In this document: positions 1 through 8,309 of the stretch, one piece after another
How positions within the stretch are numbered: position 1 is the first letter of the stretch
How the letters are laid out: the number at the start of each line of letters is the position of its first letter
NCBI GenBank assembly: GCA_045603585.1
Contig: JAZUMK010000023.1
Location: 12,212-76,211 of the forward strand
DNA: 64,000 nucleotides
From: SFEL01 sp045603585
GTDB lineage: Bacteria; Bacillota; Clostridia; Christensenellales; CAG-138
Direction: 5' to 3'
The notes under the pieces: generated by a model
The model's database searches: none
What the model was told of the DNA's origin: nothing
What the model saw: the letters and a program-made list of their open reading frames with translations, nothing else
Position numbers and translations under genes: made by a program

Positions 1-24
1 CCGTCTTTTATTTAATTCTTGAGG

Positions 25-195
25 TTACTCCTGAACGGGAGCGCCAACGGGGCAGTTGGAAGCGCAAGCGCCGCAATCGATGCAGGTGCCGGCGTCTACA
101 ACGTAACGATCATCGCCCTGGGAAATAGCGCCAACGGGGCAGCCAGCTTCACAAGCGCCGCAGCTGATGCAGGAATCATTGATTACATATGCCAT
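25..195 (-). CDS. 2[4Fe-4S] ferredoxin
   Basis: A 56-residue electron carrier. It has two copies of the CxxCxxCxxxCP cluster motif (CISCGACEAGCP and CIDCGACASNCP), which is the complete clostridial-type ferredoxin pattern with two low-potential [4Fe-4S] clusters. Such proteins shuttle electrons between anaerobic oxidoreductases in the cytoplasm. The start is the ATG at 195, because a GGAGG lies upstream at good spacing; the longer reading frame would put the Shine-Dalgarno inside the gene. It has its own promoter, so it is probably transcribed separately from ricT, which ends 64 bp upstream. Family assignment is secure; the redox partner is unknown. Confidence 0.95.
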   Translation of the reverse strand: MAYVINDSCISCGACEAGCPVGAISQGDDRYVVDAGTCIDCGACASNCPVGAPVQE

Positions 196-228
196 TGATG
201 TGTACCTCCACATATATTTTCATCTATT

Positions 229-256
229 ATTGTAACACGGAAATCCTTATTGTCAA
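229..256 (-). promoter_or_regulatory. Sigma-A type promoter for the ferredoxin gene
   Basis: On the minus strand, TTGACA (251-256) and TACAAT (229-234) are separated by 16 bp. It lies just after the end of ricT and points at the ferredoxin gene. Confidence 0.6.
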
Positions 257-259
257 TAT

Positions 260-1207
260 TTAAAGATTATCCTTTGCCATGCGTCTTTCACGCATATCCG
301 CCTTTTCCTCATCCAGGAGGGCGGCAAGTTCTTCGGGCACAACGTCCATGGTGGTATCCACTTCTTCTGCTTCCTGTACCTGCTTGCCCTTGCCGCGGCT
401 GAATTTGAGCTCCCGGAAGGGATATTCGCGTATCTCGATGGTGCCGTCGGGCAGGGTGAGCTTTACGCGGGTCTTTTCGGAAATGACGTTATTCTCCACC
501 ACAACGCCGGTGAGGCACTCGGGAGTGCCTACCTCGCGGCCCACCTTGGGCATCTGCTTGCGCATGGATTCATAGCAGTCCTGCTCATACTTGAGGCAGC
601 ACATGAGCCTGCCGCATATGCCGGAAATCTTGGTGGGGCTGAGGGAAAGGTTCTGCTCCTTTGCCATCTTGATGGATACGGGCTGAAAATCCGGCAGGAA
701 TGCCTTGCAGCATACAGGCCTGCCGCAGCTGCCAAGGCCGCCCAGCAGCTTTGCCTCATCGCGAACGCCTATCTGGCGCAGCTCTATGCGGGTCTTGAAT
801 ACCGAGGCAAGGTCCTTTACAAGCTCGCGGAAGTCAACGCGGCCGTCTGCGGTAAAGTAGAATACTATCTTGGAGCCGTTGAAGGTGTATTCCACGTCAA
901 CCAGCTTCATTTCAAGATTGTGTGCCTGTATCTTTTCCATGCAGGTGGCATAGGCATCCTTTTCCTTTGCCTTGTAGCTGTCCCGCATTTCCTTATCTCT
1001 TTCGGTGGCGATACGTACAACTCCCTTGAGGGGCTGAACCACCTGCTCATCCGGCACTTCGTGAACGCCGACCGCAACCTCGCCGAATTCTGTGCCGCGG
1101 GCGGTTTCTACGATAACGCCGTCGCCTGCTTTTATTTCAAGCTCTGCAGGGTCAAAGAAGTAATGCTTGCTTCCTCCCCTGAATCTTACGCTGATAACCT
1201 TAGTCAT
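260..1207 (-). CDS. ricT: RicT/YaaT-type PSP1 domain protein
   Basis: A 315-residue cytoplasmic PSP1-domain protein. In Bacillus the RicT (YaaT) protein forms the Y-complex with RicA and RicF, carries Fe-S clusters, and affects RNase Y-dependent mRNA processing, competence and sporulation. The PSP1 core is followed by a cysteine-rich segment with Cys at about 161, 166, 167, 198, 203, 204 and 211 (GSCGRPVCCKAF and GICGRLMCC), the expected cluster ligands. The tail is acidic. The start at 1207 has GAGGAG upstream and overlaps the end of holB by 8 bp, so translation is likely coupled. The darA-holB-ricT order is a conserved arrangement in Bacillota. No ricA or ricF is in the window. Confidence 0.9.
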   Translation of the reverse strand: MTKVISVRFRGGSKHYFFDPAELEIKAGDGVIVETARGTEFGEVAVGVHEVPDEQVVQPLKGVVRIATERDKEMRDSYKAKEKDAYATCMEKIQAHNLEMKLVDVEYTFNGSKIVFYFTADGRVDFRELVKDLASVFKTRIELRQIGVRDEAKLLGGLGSCGRPVCCKAFLPDFQPVSIKMAKEQNLSLSPTKISGICGRLMCCLKYEQDCYESMRKQMPKVGREVGTPECLTGVVVENNVISEKTRVKLTLPDGTIEIREYPFRELKFSRGKGKQVQEAEEVDTTMDVVPEELAALLDEEKADMRERRMAKDNL

Positions 1208-2102
1208 TATGTATAAACTCCTCTGTAATTTCGGTAAATAGCCTGGTAAATGTACCTGAAGGCGATGCATTGGTATCAAGTCTTTCCATGGCTGATACCA
1301 ACCATTCTATGATACAGTTTATCCGCCCCGTTGTAAAGCGGGAGGATATGGCGCGGATGTCATCTGCGCGGTCGGGATTTTCATTTATTACGCCCTGCTC
1401 ATGGTATGTAAGCAGGTCCTTCATAAAGGACAGCATAAACCGCGCTCCGTCCATGGAGGCTACTGCCTGCTGCTTTTCAAAGGGAAGCTTGCCGGACAAC
1501 AGCTCCATCAGCACATCCTGGGATGCAGTTCTCAGCGCCCTGTGGTCTTCGGATTGCCATAGCTTTTTTGCCTGGGCAAGGGTCACGCCCTGAGCCGCAT
1601 ACAGGGCGGCCTCGCGGCTGTCTGCCCCAAGGTTTACAAGCTCTGCCGCCACCTCTTCAGAGGAAGGTATGCCGCACAGTATGGATGCACAGCGGGAGCG
1701 TATGGTGGGCAGCAGGCCTGCAGGATTGCCTGTCAGCAGAAACAGGGTATTCTGCGGCGGCTCCTCGATGGATTTTAGCAGGATATTCTGAACGGGTTCC
1801 TGTATTGTATGGGCGTTGATAAGCAATACCGCCCTTTTGCCGCCGGAAAAGGAGCTGTTTGCAAGCTCTGCGATTATTTCGTCCCTTATGGTATCTGCCT
1901 TGTAGTTGGTGGGGATCAGGCAGTCTGCGGCGTTTGCAAGGCGGGCGGGGTCTGCCGCTCCTGTGCAGTAAAGGGCGGCGGCCTTTTTAGCCAGAACCTC
2001 AGCCATATCATAATCCGGGCAGGAAATAAAACAGGCGTGGGGAATATGCCCTTCGGCAATAGCCGAAAGCAGCCGCCGCTCCGCCTGTCTGATGCCGGTC
2101 AT
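1200..2102 (-). CDS. holB: DNA polymerase III delta' subunit
   Basis: A 300-residue AAA+ clamp-loader subunit; delta' helps load the beta clamp onto DNA. As expected for delta' there is no good Walker A. The SRC motif (TIRSRC, about residue 155) that provides the trans-acting arginine is present, preceded by the conserved segment SIEEPPQNTLFLLTGN. The usual four-cysteine zinc knuckle is reduced: only two cysteines are visible (ALYC and NAADC). The ATG at 2102 was chosen because upstream residues are low complexity and would overlap darA; its Shine-Dalgarno is weak, so coupling to darA 7 bp upstream is likely. Confidence 0.88.
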   Translation of the reverse strand: MTGIRQAERRLLSAIAEGHIPHACFISCPDYDMAEVLAKKAAALYCTGAADPARLANAADCLIPTNYKADTIRDEIIAELANSSFSGGKRAVLLINAHTIQEPVQNILLKSIEEPPQNTLFLLTGNPAGLLPTIRSRCASILCGIPSSEEVAAELVNLGADSREAALYAAQGVTLAQAKKLWQSEDHRALRTASQDVLMELLSGKLPFEKQQAVASMDGARFMLSFMKDLLTYHEQGVINENPDRADDIRAISSRFTTGRINCIIEWLVSAMERLDTNASPSGTFTRLFTEITEEFIHND

Positions 2103-2109
2103 TATTGAA

Positions 2110-2436
2110 TTAGAATTTGTAGAACTGCTCCACATCTACCACGAACACCGTTGCGCCGCCCATGGTAACCTGTACAGGGGCGGGAGAATTGTCGATATAG
2201 CCGGGCACAGCAGAGGGAACCACCATGTATTCCTTGCGGGTGCTGGATTTTTCCTTGATGATCTCAAGGGTTTCATCAAGACGGTCCGGCTCAACGCCTA
2301 TCATAAGGGTGCTGTTGCCGTTGTGAAGGAAGCCGCCGGTGGAAGAGATGCGGGTCACGCTGATGCGGCGGTTGGTAAGCTCGCGGATGAGCTTTTTGGA
2401 GTCATCATTCTGCACAATTGCGTATATAAGCTTCAT
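2110..2436 (-). CDS. darA: Cyclic di-AMP receptor, PII-like (DarA/PstA)
   Basis: A 108-residue PII-like protein of the DarA/PstA (YaaQ) family, a trimeric cytoplasmic sensor that binds c-di-AMP. The N-terminus (MKLIYAIVQNDDSKKL), the central RISSTGGFLHNGNSTLMIGV and the C-terminal VFVVDVEQFYKF are typical of the family and full length. CGGAGG precedes the ATG. It sits directly upstream of holB and ricT, its usual neighbours. The downstream target is not known for most species. The trkAH potassium uptake genes at 31.6-34.4 kb are a system of the type c-di-AMP often controls, but no direct link is visible here. Confidence 0.93.
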   Translation of the reverse strand: MKLIYAIVQNDDSKKLIRELTNRRISVTRISSTGGFLHNGNSTLMIGVEPDRLDETLEIIKEKSSTRKEYMVVPSAVPGYIDNSPAPVQVTMGGATVFVVDVEQFYKF

Positions 2437-2492
2437 GCGGTTATCCTCCGTTTCTTTGTATTAATTATATATCTTATTCGTCATCACCGCAA

Positions 2493-3062
2493 CTATGCGT
2501 TGACGGCGGCAATTATCTCATTGAGCATAGCCTCAAGCTCCTTTGAGGGGCAGAAGGCCAGCGCCTTGGTTATGTTGTTGTCCCGGTATATGAGTATATG
2601 GGCATCGCTGCGCTTGCCGTTGCCGTAGAAGGGGGGCTTTTTCAGGGAAGAGTCATTTCCGCTGCCTATTATGCCTATGGCGGCGGCGCAGGGAGGGATA
2701 AGCTGAAGCATATCTCCGGGGCCAATGTTTGCTACGATGCCGCCGCGGCTGCCGCTGAGCTGCTCTATTATAAAGGTGCCCAGGGGCATTGCAAGCTTCT
2801 GCTGATTGCCGTATTCATCCAGCTCGCCCTCTTCGGGCTCTTTATTGAACAGGGTATAGCGGTAGGTGCAGAAACGCTTTTTGAATACGAGGAAGCATAC
2901 TGCAACCAAAGCTATGAATACCACCAGCTGCAGAGCGCCAAGGCCCAGCGCCTGTATGATATTCAGCGCAAGGCGGGCAACAAGCAGCATTGCGACCAGC
3001 CCTATAAACAGCAGTACGTCGGCCTTTTTGCCGGAGTTTGAGGTGTTGGATTCCTGATACAT
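2493..3062 (-). CDS. Unrecognised two-helix membrane protein
   Basis: A 189-residue protein whose family I do not recognise. A short polar N-terminus is followed by two adjacent hydrophobic helices (about 15-34 and 41-59), then a soluble domain of about 130 residues containing GSRGGIVANIGPGDMLQL and a terminal helix. This suggests a membrane-anchored cytoplasmic domain. AAGGAG precedes the ATG. The stop of the CPBP protease gene is 2 bp upstream, and darA follows after 56 bp, so the three are probably co-transcribed. A link to c-di-AMP or RicT function would be only guilt by association. Confidence 0.7.
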   Translation of the reverse strand: MYQESNTSNSGKKADVLLFIGLVAMLLVARLALNIIQALGLGALQLVVFIALVAVCFLVFKKRFCTYRYTLFNKEPEEGELDEYGNQQKLAMPLGTFIIEQLSGSRGGIVANIGPGDMLQLIPPCAAAIGIIGSGNDSSLKKPPFYGNGKRSDAHILIYRDNNITKALAFCPSKELEAMLNEIIAAVNA

Positions 3063-3064
3063 TG

Positions 3065-3853
3065 TTATTTATCTCCTTGGGATTTGCGAAGAGTTCTTGC
3101 GTGGCGGATGAACAATACGCAGCCTGCAGCTGCCGCAAGCGCCACATAGAGCGGAATGCCTTCCAGAATGGGGGCAACGAAATAGCCTGCAAAGTTAAAA
3201 GCCATGTGCAGCAGTATGGGGGCCAGCAGGGTGCTGTAGGCATCCAGCGCAAGGGTAAGGCCAAGGCCCATCAGGAAGGCGTAGATTATCCATACGGGAT
3301 CCTGATGCATCAGGCCGAATATGGCGCAGGATGCCGCCACCGCGGCAATGGGCTGGGAGCTGCTTTTTAATGTGCCGTATATGGCTCCGCGGAACAGCAG
3401 CTCCTCCGCGATGGGAGCCAGGATCACCACGGAAATAAGCTTTTCAAGGGCGGAGCCGGATGTGCCCTCAGCCACGGCGGAGCTGTAGGTGCTCATCGTT
3501 TCGGCGGGCAAGGGCAGCAGGGACAGCAGTATGGATACCAGAAAGGCAAAGCACACGCCTGCGCCCAGGCATATTGCGGCTTCCCCGGCGGAAAGGCCCT
3601 TGAATACCAGCTCCTGCTTTGCGGCGGAATTTATGCGGCGATACAGCAGCAGGCAGAGTATTATCAGCCCGTTATAAACAATGGAAACAAGGGCGGCCTT
3701 TTCCTCAAGGAAGGCTTCCATTGCGCCCTGAATATCACCCTCAACCCCCATGCCCCCTATGGCGGCGAATACCGTCGTCACCAGAGCCTGAAGGACGAAG
3801 TACAGTATGAGGATTGCAAGAACTTTAATAAGTGATTTGATGGTTTGCTTCAT
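3065..3853 (-). CDS. CPBP family intramembrane metalloprotease
   Basis: A 262-residue polytopic membrane protein with the three CPBP (CAAX protease and bacteriocin-processing) motifs: EELLFRG (glutamates and arginine), GLMHQD (first histidine) and HMAFNF (second histidine). Family members are glutamate-type intramembrane peptidases; bacterial roles include bacteriocin maturation or immunity and regulated cleavage of membrane proteins. The ATG at 3853 is preceded by GGAG; an upstream TTG would place the Shine-Dalgarno inside the gene. It is the first gene of the likely operon leading to darA-holB-ricT. Substrate unknown. Confidence 0.88.
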   Translation of the reverse strand: MKQTIKSLIKVLAILILYFVLQALVTTVFAAIGGMGVEGDIQGAMEAFLEEKAALVSIVYNGLIILCLLLYRRINSAAKQELVFKGLSAGEAAICLGAGVCFAFLVSILLSLLPLPAETMSTYSSAVAEGTSGSALEKLISVVILAPIAEELLFRGAIYGTLKSSSQPIAAVAASCAIFGLMHQDPVWIIYAFLMGLGLTLALDAYSTLLAPILLHMAFNFAGYFVAPILEGIPLYVALAAAAGCVLFIRHARTLRKSQGDK

Positions 3854-3942
3854 TAATAGAAATATCTCCAAAAGTGTACTTCTATTTTAGCATAAAAATA
3901 TTATGATGTGTTGTTAAAATTTTGAGGGTGACAGGCAATACA

Positions 3943-3971
3943 GGAAAAACCCTCCAAACAATGGAGGGCAT
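3943..3971 (-). terminator. Rho-independent terminator after the membrane-anchored XRE gene
   Basis: Read on the minus strand, CCCTCCA and TGGAGGG form a hairpin followed by TTTTTCC, about 45 bp after the stop codon of the XRE gene. Confidence 0.75.
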
Positions 3972-4016
3972 AGAGTGACAAGAAACAGCAGATGCCGCTT
4001 TTTGAGGATTACAGGC

Positions 4017-4553
4017 TTACCTGCGGCCTTTGCGGGAAAGGGTGAGCCCTGCTATTGAGACGGCCAGCAGCAGACATACAAATATTACCATGGGCCAATT
4101 CAGTGAAACCGAGGATATGTATATGGAAGTTGGGCCGTCCGCCCCTCCGATGACACCCACCGATGCGGGGCCAACCTTTAAGGAAATGCCGACCAGAGCG
4201 GGAACGATGGCATAAAAGAGCAGACAAACGCACAGCACGCACAGCGCCGCGGATATCCACCTTAGCGCCCTGCGGTTCCGCTCATTGCGGCGGGCAAGGG
4301 AAGCGTTTTCCCTTTCCAGCTTTTCTGCAAGGTCTGCCATACTTTCGCCTGGGTCAGATATTTCATCGCCAAGCAGCAGGGAGGGGGCAACACCAAGGCA
4401 GGCGGAAAGCTTTATCAGCATATCCGCATCAGGTACGGATAAGCCCTGCTCCCATTTTGACAGGGTCTGACGTACTATATTCAGCTCATTTGCAAGTTCT
4501 TCCTGGGAAAGTCCCTTTGCCTTGCGAAGATTCTTTATGTTTTCATTAAGCAT
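4017..4553 (-). CDS. Membrane-anchored XRE regulator with an ADGPTSIY motif
   Basis: A 178-residue protein. Residues 1-60 form a Cro/C1-type helix-turn-helix (LSQEELANELNIVRQTLSKW). A linker (about 66-96, coiled-coil-like) leads to a membrane helix (about 98-119), an extracytoplasmic loop and a second helix (about 153-172) ending in a positive tail. The loop contains VIGGADGPTSIYISS at 134-148. Almost the same string, IIGAADGPTSIYVAN, occurs in the Na+-pump decarboxylase beta subunit at 20.05-21.17 kb, where it belongs to the conserved ion-binding region. The gene is monocistronic, with an AAGGAGG ribosome binding site. I infer a transcription factor that senses something at the membrane; its ligand and targets are unknown. 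Confidence 0.85.
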   Translation of the reverse strand: MLNENIKNLRKAKGLSQEELANELNIVRQTLSKWEQGLSVPDADMLIKLSACLGVAPSLLLGDEISDPGESMADLAEKLERENASLARRNERNRRALRWISAALCVLCVCLLFYAIVPALVGISLKVGPASVGVIGGADGPTSIYISSVSLNWPMVIFVCLLLAVSIAGLTLSRKGRR

Positions 4554-4627
4554 ATCCGTGTCCTCCTTTTGACGGGATTATGATACCAACAAGGGGGGGA
4601 TTGCGCAAGCAACGGTAATTAACACAT

Positions 4628-4656
4628 AGAAAAAAGGGCCGCATAGTGCGGCCCTT
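4628..4656 (-). terminator. Rho-independent terminator after ileS
   Basis: On the minus strand, GGGCCGCA and TGCGGCCC form an 8-bp stem with a 3-nt loop followed by a T run, 17 bp after the ileS stop. Confidence 0.85.
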
Positions 4657-4672
4657 GCTTTTGTGTGGGTAA

Positions 4673-7600
4673 TTATTTCTTTTCCACGCCCAGGGTAACG
4701 GTCTCGCCGTTGATATCCCATTCCTTGGAGAAGCCTGCTGCGCCCTTTGCAACGGAATCTGCAAGGGTATCGGCGGCGATCTCTTCGCCGTACTTGGCGA
4801 AGATCTCTTCGATGCGAGCGCTGCCGTTGTGATACAGGGCGATGTGGTCGGTCACCTCAAAGGCGGCTTCCTTACGCATGGTCTGTACCTTGGAGACGAT
4901 CTCGCGGACGAAGCCCTCGTCGATGAGCTCGGGGGTCAGGTTGGTATCCAGAACTACGGACAGGTCATGCTCGCTTACTGCAACGAAGCCTGCGCTCTGC
5001 TCGGTGGAAACCAGCACATCCTCGCGGCTCAGCAGAACCTGAGTGCCATCCAGCTCAAACTTGTAGTTTTCGCCGGCGTTGTGGGCGGCCACAACTGCGT
5101 TGCCGATGCCTTCGCCTGCAAGGTATGCGTTGATCTTGGGCAGAATCTTGCCGTAGCGGGGGCCGAGGGTCTTAAGCTGGGGCTTTACCTTGTAGGTGAT
5201 GAAGGAGGAAGCGTCGTCTACGAATTCTACCTTCTTCACGTTCAGCTCGTCGGCGATGATGGATACGTACATATCGGGAAGCTTGCTGCCTTGAACGTAC
5301 ATGGTGCCGATGGGCTGACGGTTCTTGATGTTGGCGGAGTTACGGGCGGAGCGGCCCAGTACTACGATGTCAAGAACTGCTGCCATGTTGGCTTCCAGCT
5401 CGGGGTTGATGAAGGATGCATCGGCCTTGGGCCAGTTGCAAAGGTGTACGCTTTCGGGAGCGTTCTTATCCACGGTGCGTACCATGTTCTGATACATCTC
5501 CTCAGCCATGAAGGGGATGAAGGGAGCGGAGATCAGGTTCATGGTGTGCAGTACGGTGTAGAGGGTCATGTAGGCTGCTTCCTTATCCGCAGTCATTTCC
5601 TTGCCCCAGTAACGCTCGCGGCAGCGGCGTACATACCAGTTGGACAGATCGTCCATGAACAGCTGCATTTCGCGGCCGGCTTCGGTCATCTTCAACTCGT
5701 CCAGATAGCCCTCGACCTTGCCCACCAGAGTGTTCAGGCGGGAGAGTATCCACTGATCCATGGGAGAGAGATTCTCGCGGACCAGCTTGTGCTGAGTGGG
5801 ATCGAATTCATCGATGTCGGCATACAGCACATAGAAGGCGTAGGTGTTCCAGAAGGTACCCATGAACTTGCGCTGGGATTCGGAAACTGCTTCCTCGGAG
5901 AAGCGGTTGGGCAGCCAGGGCATGGAGGAGGTATAGAAATACCAGCGTACGGCGTCTGCGCCCTGCTTGTCAAGCAGTACCCAGGGGTCTACAACGTTGC
6001 CGATGTGCTTGCTCATCTTGCGGCCTTCCTTATCCTGTACGTGGCCAAGCACGATGCAGTTGAGGAAGGAAGGATCGTCAAAGAGACATACGGCGATGGC
6101 GGACAAGGTGTAGAACCAGCCGCGGGTCTGGTCGATTGCCTCGCTGATGAAGTTGGCGGGGTAACGACGCTCAAACTCTTCCTTGTTTTCAAACGGATAG
6201 TGCCACTGGGCGAAGGGCATTGCGCCGGAATCGAACCAGCAGTCGATAACAACGGGCTCACGGCGCATGGTGCCGCCGCATTCGCATTCCCAGGTGATGG
6301 GATCAAGGTAGGGCTTGTGCAGCTCTACATCGGTGCCGCAGCCGGCCATTTCGTCAAGCTCCTTGCGGCTGCCGATAACGTGTACCTTGCCGCACTTGTC
6401 GCACATCCATACGGGAAGGGGAGTGCCCCAGTAACGCTCGCGGGAGAGACCCCAGTCGATTACGTTCTCAAGGAAGTTGCCCATACGGCCTTCCTTTATG
6501 TTTTCGGGCAGCCAGTTGATGCGGCGGTTGTAGTCGATCAGCTTATCGCGAAGCTGGGACATGGCGATGAACCAGGAGGCTCTTGCGTAGTAGATGAGGG
6601 GAGTGTCGCAGCGCCAGCAGAAGGGATAGCTGTGCTCAAACTTGGGAGCATCAAACAGCAGGCCTTCCTTATCAAGGGCCATAAGTATGGGCAGGTCAGC
6701 CTGCTTTACGAAGGTGCCGTCCCAGGGAGTGCCGCCGCACATTTCGCCCTTGGTATCTACCATCTGAACGAAAGGCAGGTTGTAGCGCTTGCATACGCGG
6801 TAGTCGTCTTCACCGAAGGCAGAGGCGCAGTGTACGATACCGGTACCGTCGGTGGTGGTTACGTAATCGTCGCACATTACGAAGAAAGCGTCCTTGCCGC
6901 CGGCAGCCTTGAGGGTGCATTCAAACAGGGGCTGATAGTGCTTGTATTCCAGCTCCTTACCGGTAACTTCCTTAACGATCTCAACCTGGTGGCCTTCCAG
7001 AACGGTGGATACCAGATCCTTTGCAAGGATAAGGGTCTCTTTGCCGTCAACCTTGGCATATACGTATACAACGTTGGGGTTTACGCACAGAGCAACGTTG
7101 CTGGCCAGGGTCCAGGGGGTGGTGGTCCATGCCAGGAAGTAGGTGTTTTCCTCATCGGGAACGATGAAGCGGACGGTTGCGGAGGTCTCCTTAACGTCCT
7201 TATAGCCCTGAGCTACTTCGTGGGAAGAGAGGGCGGTACCGCAGCGGGGGCAGTAGGGAACTATCTTGTGGCCCTTGTAGAGCAGGCCCTTTTCATGGAT
7301 AGTCTTCAGTGCCCACCATTCGGATTCGATGTAGTCATCCTTGTAGGTGATGTAGGGGTCTTCCATATCTGCCCAGAAGCCCATGCGGTCGGACATTACT
7401 TCCCACTCGCTCTTGTACTTCCATACGGATTCCTTGCACTTATCGATGAAGGGGATTACGCCGTATTCTTCGATCTGTTCCTTGCCGTCCAGACCCAGCT
7501 GCTTTTCAACCTCCAGCTCTACGGGCAGGCCGTGGGTATCCCAGCCGGCCTTGCGCAGCACGTCATAGCCCTGCATGGTCTTGTAGCGGGGTATGATGTC

Positions 7601-7795
7601 CTTCATGGCGCGGGTCAGCACGTGGCCGATGTGGGGCTTGCCGTTTGCGGTTGGGGGGCCGTCGTAGAAGGTGTAGGCGGGGGCGCCCTTACGCAGCTCT
7701 ACGCTCTTTTCAAAGATGTGGTTCTGTTTCCAGAATTCCAGCGTCTCTTTTTCACGGGATACGAAATCCAGTGAAGTGGGAACCTTTTTGTACAT
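4673..7795 (-). CDS. ileS: Isoleucyl-tRNA synthetase, IleS2-like
   Basis: A 1040-residue class I synthetase that charges tRNA-Ile with isoleucine. The HIGH signature is GKPHIGH (about residue 50-58) in a GPPTANGKPHIGH context, and the KMSKS loop is KMSKHIGN. The CP1 editing domain lies between them, and the anticodon-binding domain follows. The wording DGPPTANGKPH...RAMKDIIPRYKTM and the length over 1000 residues match the eukaryote-like IleS2 class rather than the shorter IleS1 with a C-terminal zinc finger. IleS2 enzymes are generally insensitive to mupirocin. Expression is controlled by the T-box leader upstream. The start at 7795 is followed directly by the conserved N-terminus. Confidence 0.97.
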   Translation of the reverse strand: MYKKVPTSLDFVSREKETLEFWKQNHIFEKSVELRKGAPAYTFYDGPPTANGKPHIGHVLTRAMKDIIPRYKTMQGYDVLRKAGWDTHGLPVELEVEKQLGLDGKEQIEEYGVIPFIDKCKESVWKYKSEWEVMSDRMGFWADMEDPYITYKDDYIESEWWALKTIHEKGLLYKGHKIVPYCPRCGTALSSHEVAQGYKDVKETSATVRFIVPDEENTYFLAWTTTPWTLASNVALCVNPNVVYVYAKVDGKETLILAKDLVSTVLEGHQVEIVKEVTGKELEYKHYQPLFECTLKAAGGKDAFFVMCDDYVTTTDGTGIVHCASAFGEDDYRVCKRYNLPFVQMVDTKGEMCGGTPWDGTFVKQADLPILMALDKEGLLFDAPKFEHSYPFCWRCDTPLIYYARASWFIAMSQLRDKLIDYNRRINWLPENIKEGRMGNFLENVIDWGLSRERYWGTPLPVWMCDKCGKVHVIGSRKELDEMAGCGTDVELHKPYLDPITWECECGGTMRREPVVIDCWFDSGAMPFAQWHYPFENKEEFERRYPANFISEAIDQTRGWFYTLSAIAVCLFDDPSFLNCIVLGHVQDKEGRKMSKHIGNVVDPWVLLDKQGADAVRWYFYTSSMPWLPNRFSEEAVSESQRKFMGTFWNTYAFYVLYADIDEFDPTQHKLVRENLSPMDQWILSRLNTLVGKVEGYLDELKMTEAGREMQLFMDDLSNWYVRRCRERYWGKEMTADKEAAYMTLYTVLHTMNLISAPFIPFMAEEMYQNMVRTVDKNAPESVHLCNWPKADASFINPELEANMAAVLDIVVLGRSARNSANIKNRQPIGTMYVQGSKLPDMYVSIIADELNVKKVEFVDDASSFITYKVKPQLKTLGPRYGKILPKINAYLAGEGIGNAVVAAHNAGENYKFELDGTQVLLSREDVLVSTEQSAGFVAVSEHDLSVVLDTNLTPELIDEGFVREIVSKVQTMRKEAAFEVTDHIALYHNGSARIEEIFAKYGEEIAADTLADSVAKGAAGFSKEWDINGETVTLGVEKK

Positions 7796-7845
7796 TCCTG
7801 AGTCTCCTTGTGTGTTGTGAATATTTTAAAGGTCTTTTCCGTCGC

Positions 7846-7883
7846 AAATAATTAAAAATGCGCCCCGAAAATATCGGGACGCA
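7846..7883 (-). terminator. Terminator half of the ileS T-box
   Basis: On the minus strand, GCGTCCCGA and TCGGGGCGC form a strong hairpin followed by ATTTTTAATTATTT, before the ileS start. This is the competing terminator of the T-box antiterminator. Confidence 0.85.
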
Positions 7884-8122
7884 ATGATGCGCGGTACCAC
7901 CCGAGTTGGCGCAGATACTGCGCCCTCTCAATATGCCCCTGTAACGGAGGGCAGCCGGCCTTGGTTATAATTGCTTTCACCCAGGCGCTCCCGGGGGATG
8001 CGTATGGGCGGACATTGCCGCGGCTCTCTCACCGAAAACGAGCCGCTCTCTTGGGCGTCCGGACCACCGTGTGTCCCGGTCATAGGTTTGAATATTGAGG
8101 TTTTTCATGCAAAAAACCAATC
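7850..8122 (-). promoter_or_regulatory. T-box leader of ileS
   Basis: The leader holds the T-box core GGGTGGTACCGCG (minus strand, about 7891-7903), which pairs with the uncharged tRNA acceptor end. Upstream are stem I-type elements including an AGAGAG segment, and downstream is the terminator. Known T-boxes let transcription through when the cognate tRNA is uncharged, so ileS should rise on isoleucine starvation. I could not fix the specifier codon with confidence. Together with the promoter, this explains most of the 500-bp gap between ileS and ftsH. Confidence 0.92.
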
Positions 8123-8129
8123 ATCCAAT

Positions 8130-8158
8130 ATTATATTATTGCTTAAGCGGTTTGTAAA
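8130..8158 (-). promoter_or_regulatory. Sigma-A type promoter for the ileS T-box
   Basis: On the minus strand, TTTACA (8153-8158) and TATAAT (8130-8135) are separated by 17 bp. The predicted transcript starts just before the T-box. Confidence 0.8.
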
Positions 8159-8309
8159 CCCTATTTTATATTCATAAAGGATTTAAAGTCACGGTTTTTT
8201 CACTTAATTTTGATTATTTAAGGTATGAATGGATAAGTTTTTGTGTTAATATGATGGGGATAGTTTTAACTCGCAAGTGGTATGCTTAGTATACCGGGGA
8301 GGTAATGAA

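Noticed and set aside
4829..7774. A 981-codon open frame on the plus strand opposite ileS
   Set aside because: It is an exact shadow of ileS in an antisense frame. The GC-rich codon bias of ileS avoids codons that would read as stops on the other strand. No ribosome binding site or domain was found.
8171..8309. A clear sigma-A promoter for ftsH
   Set aside because: Several AT-rich matches exist (for example TATGAT at 8250-8255), but none has a good -35 at proper spacing, so no promoter was called.
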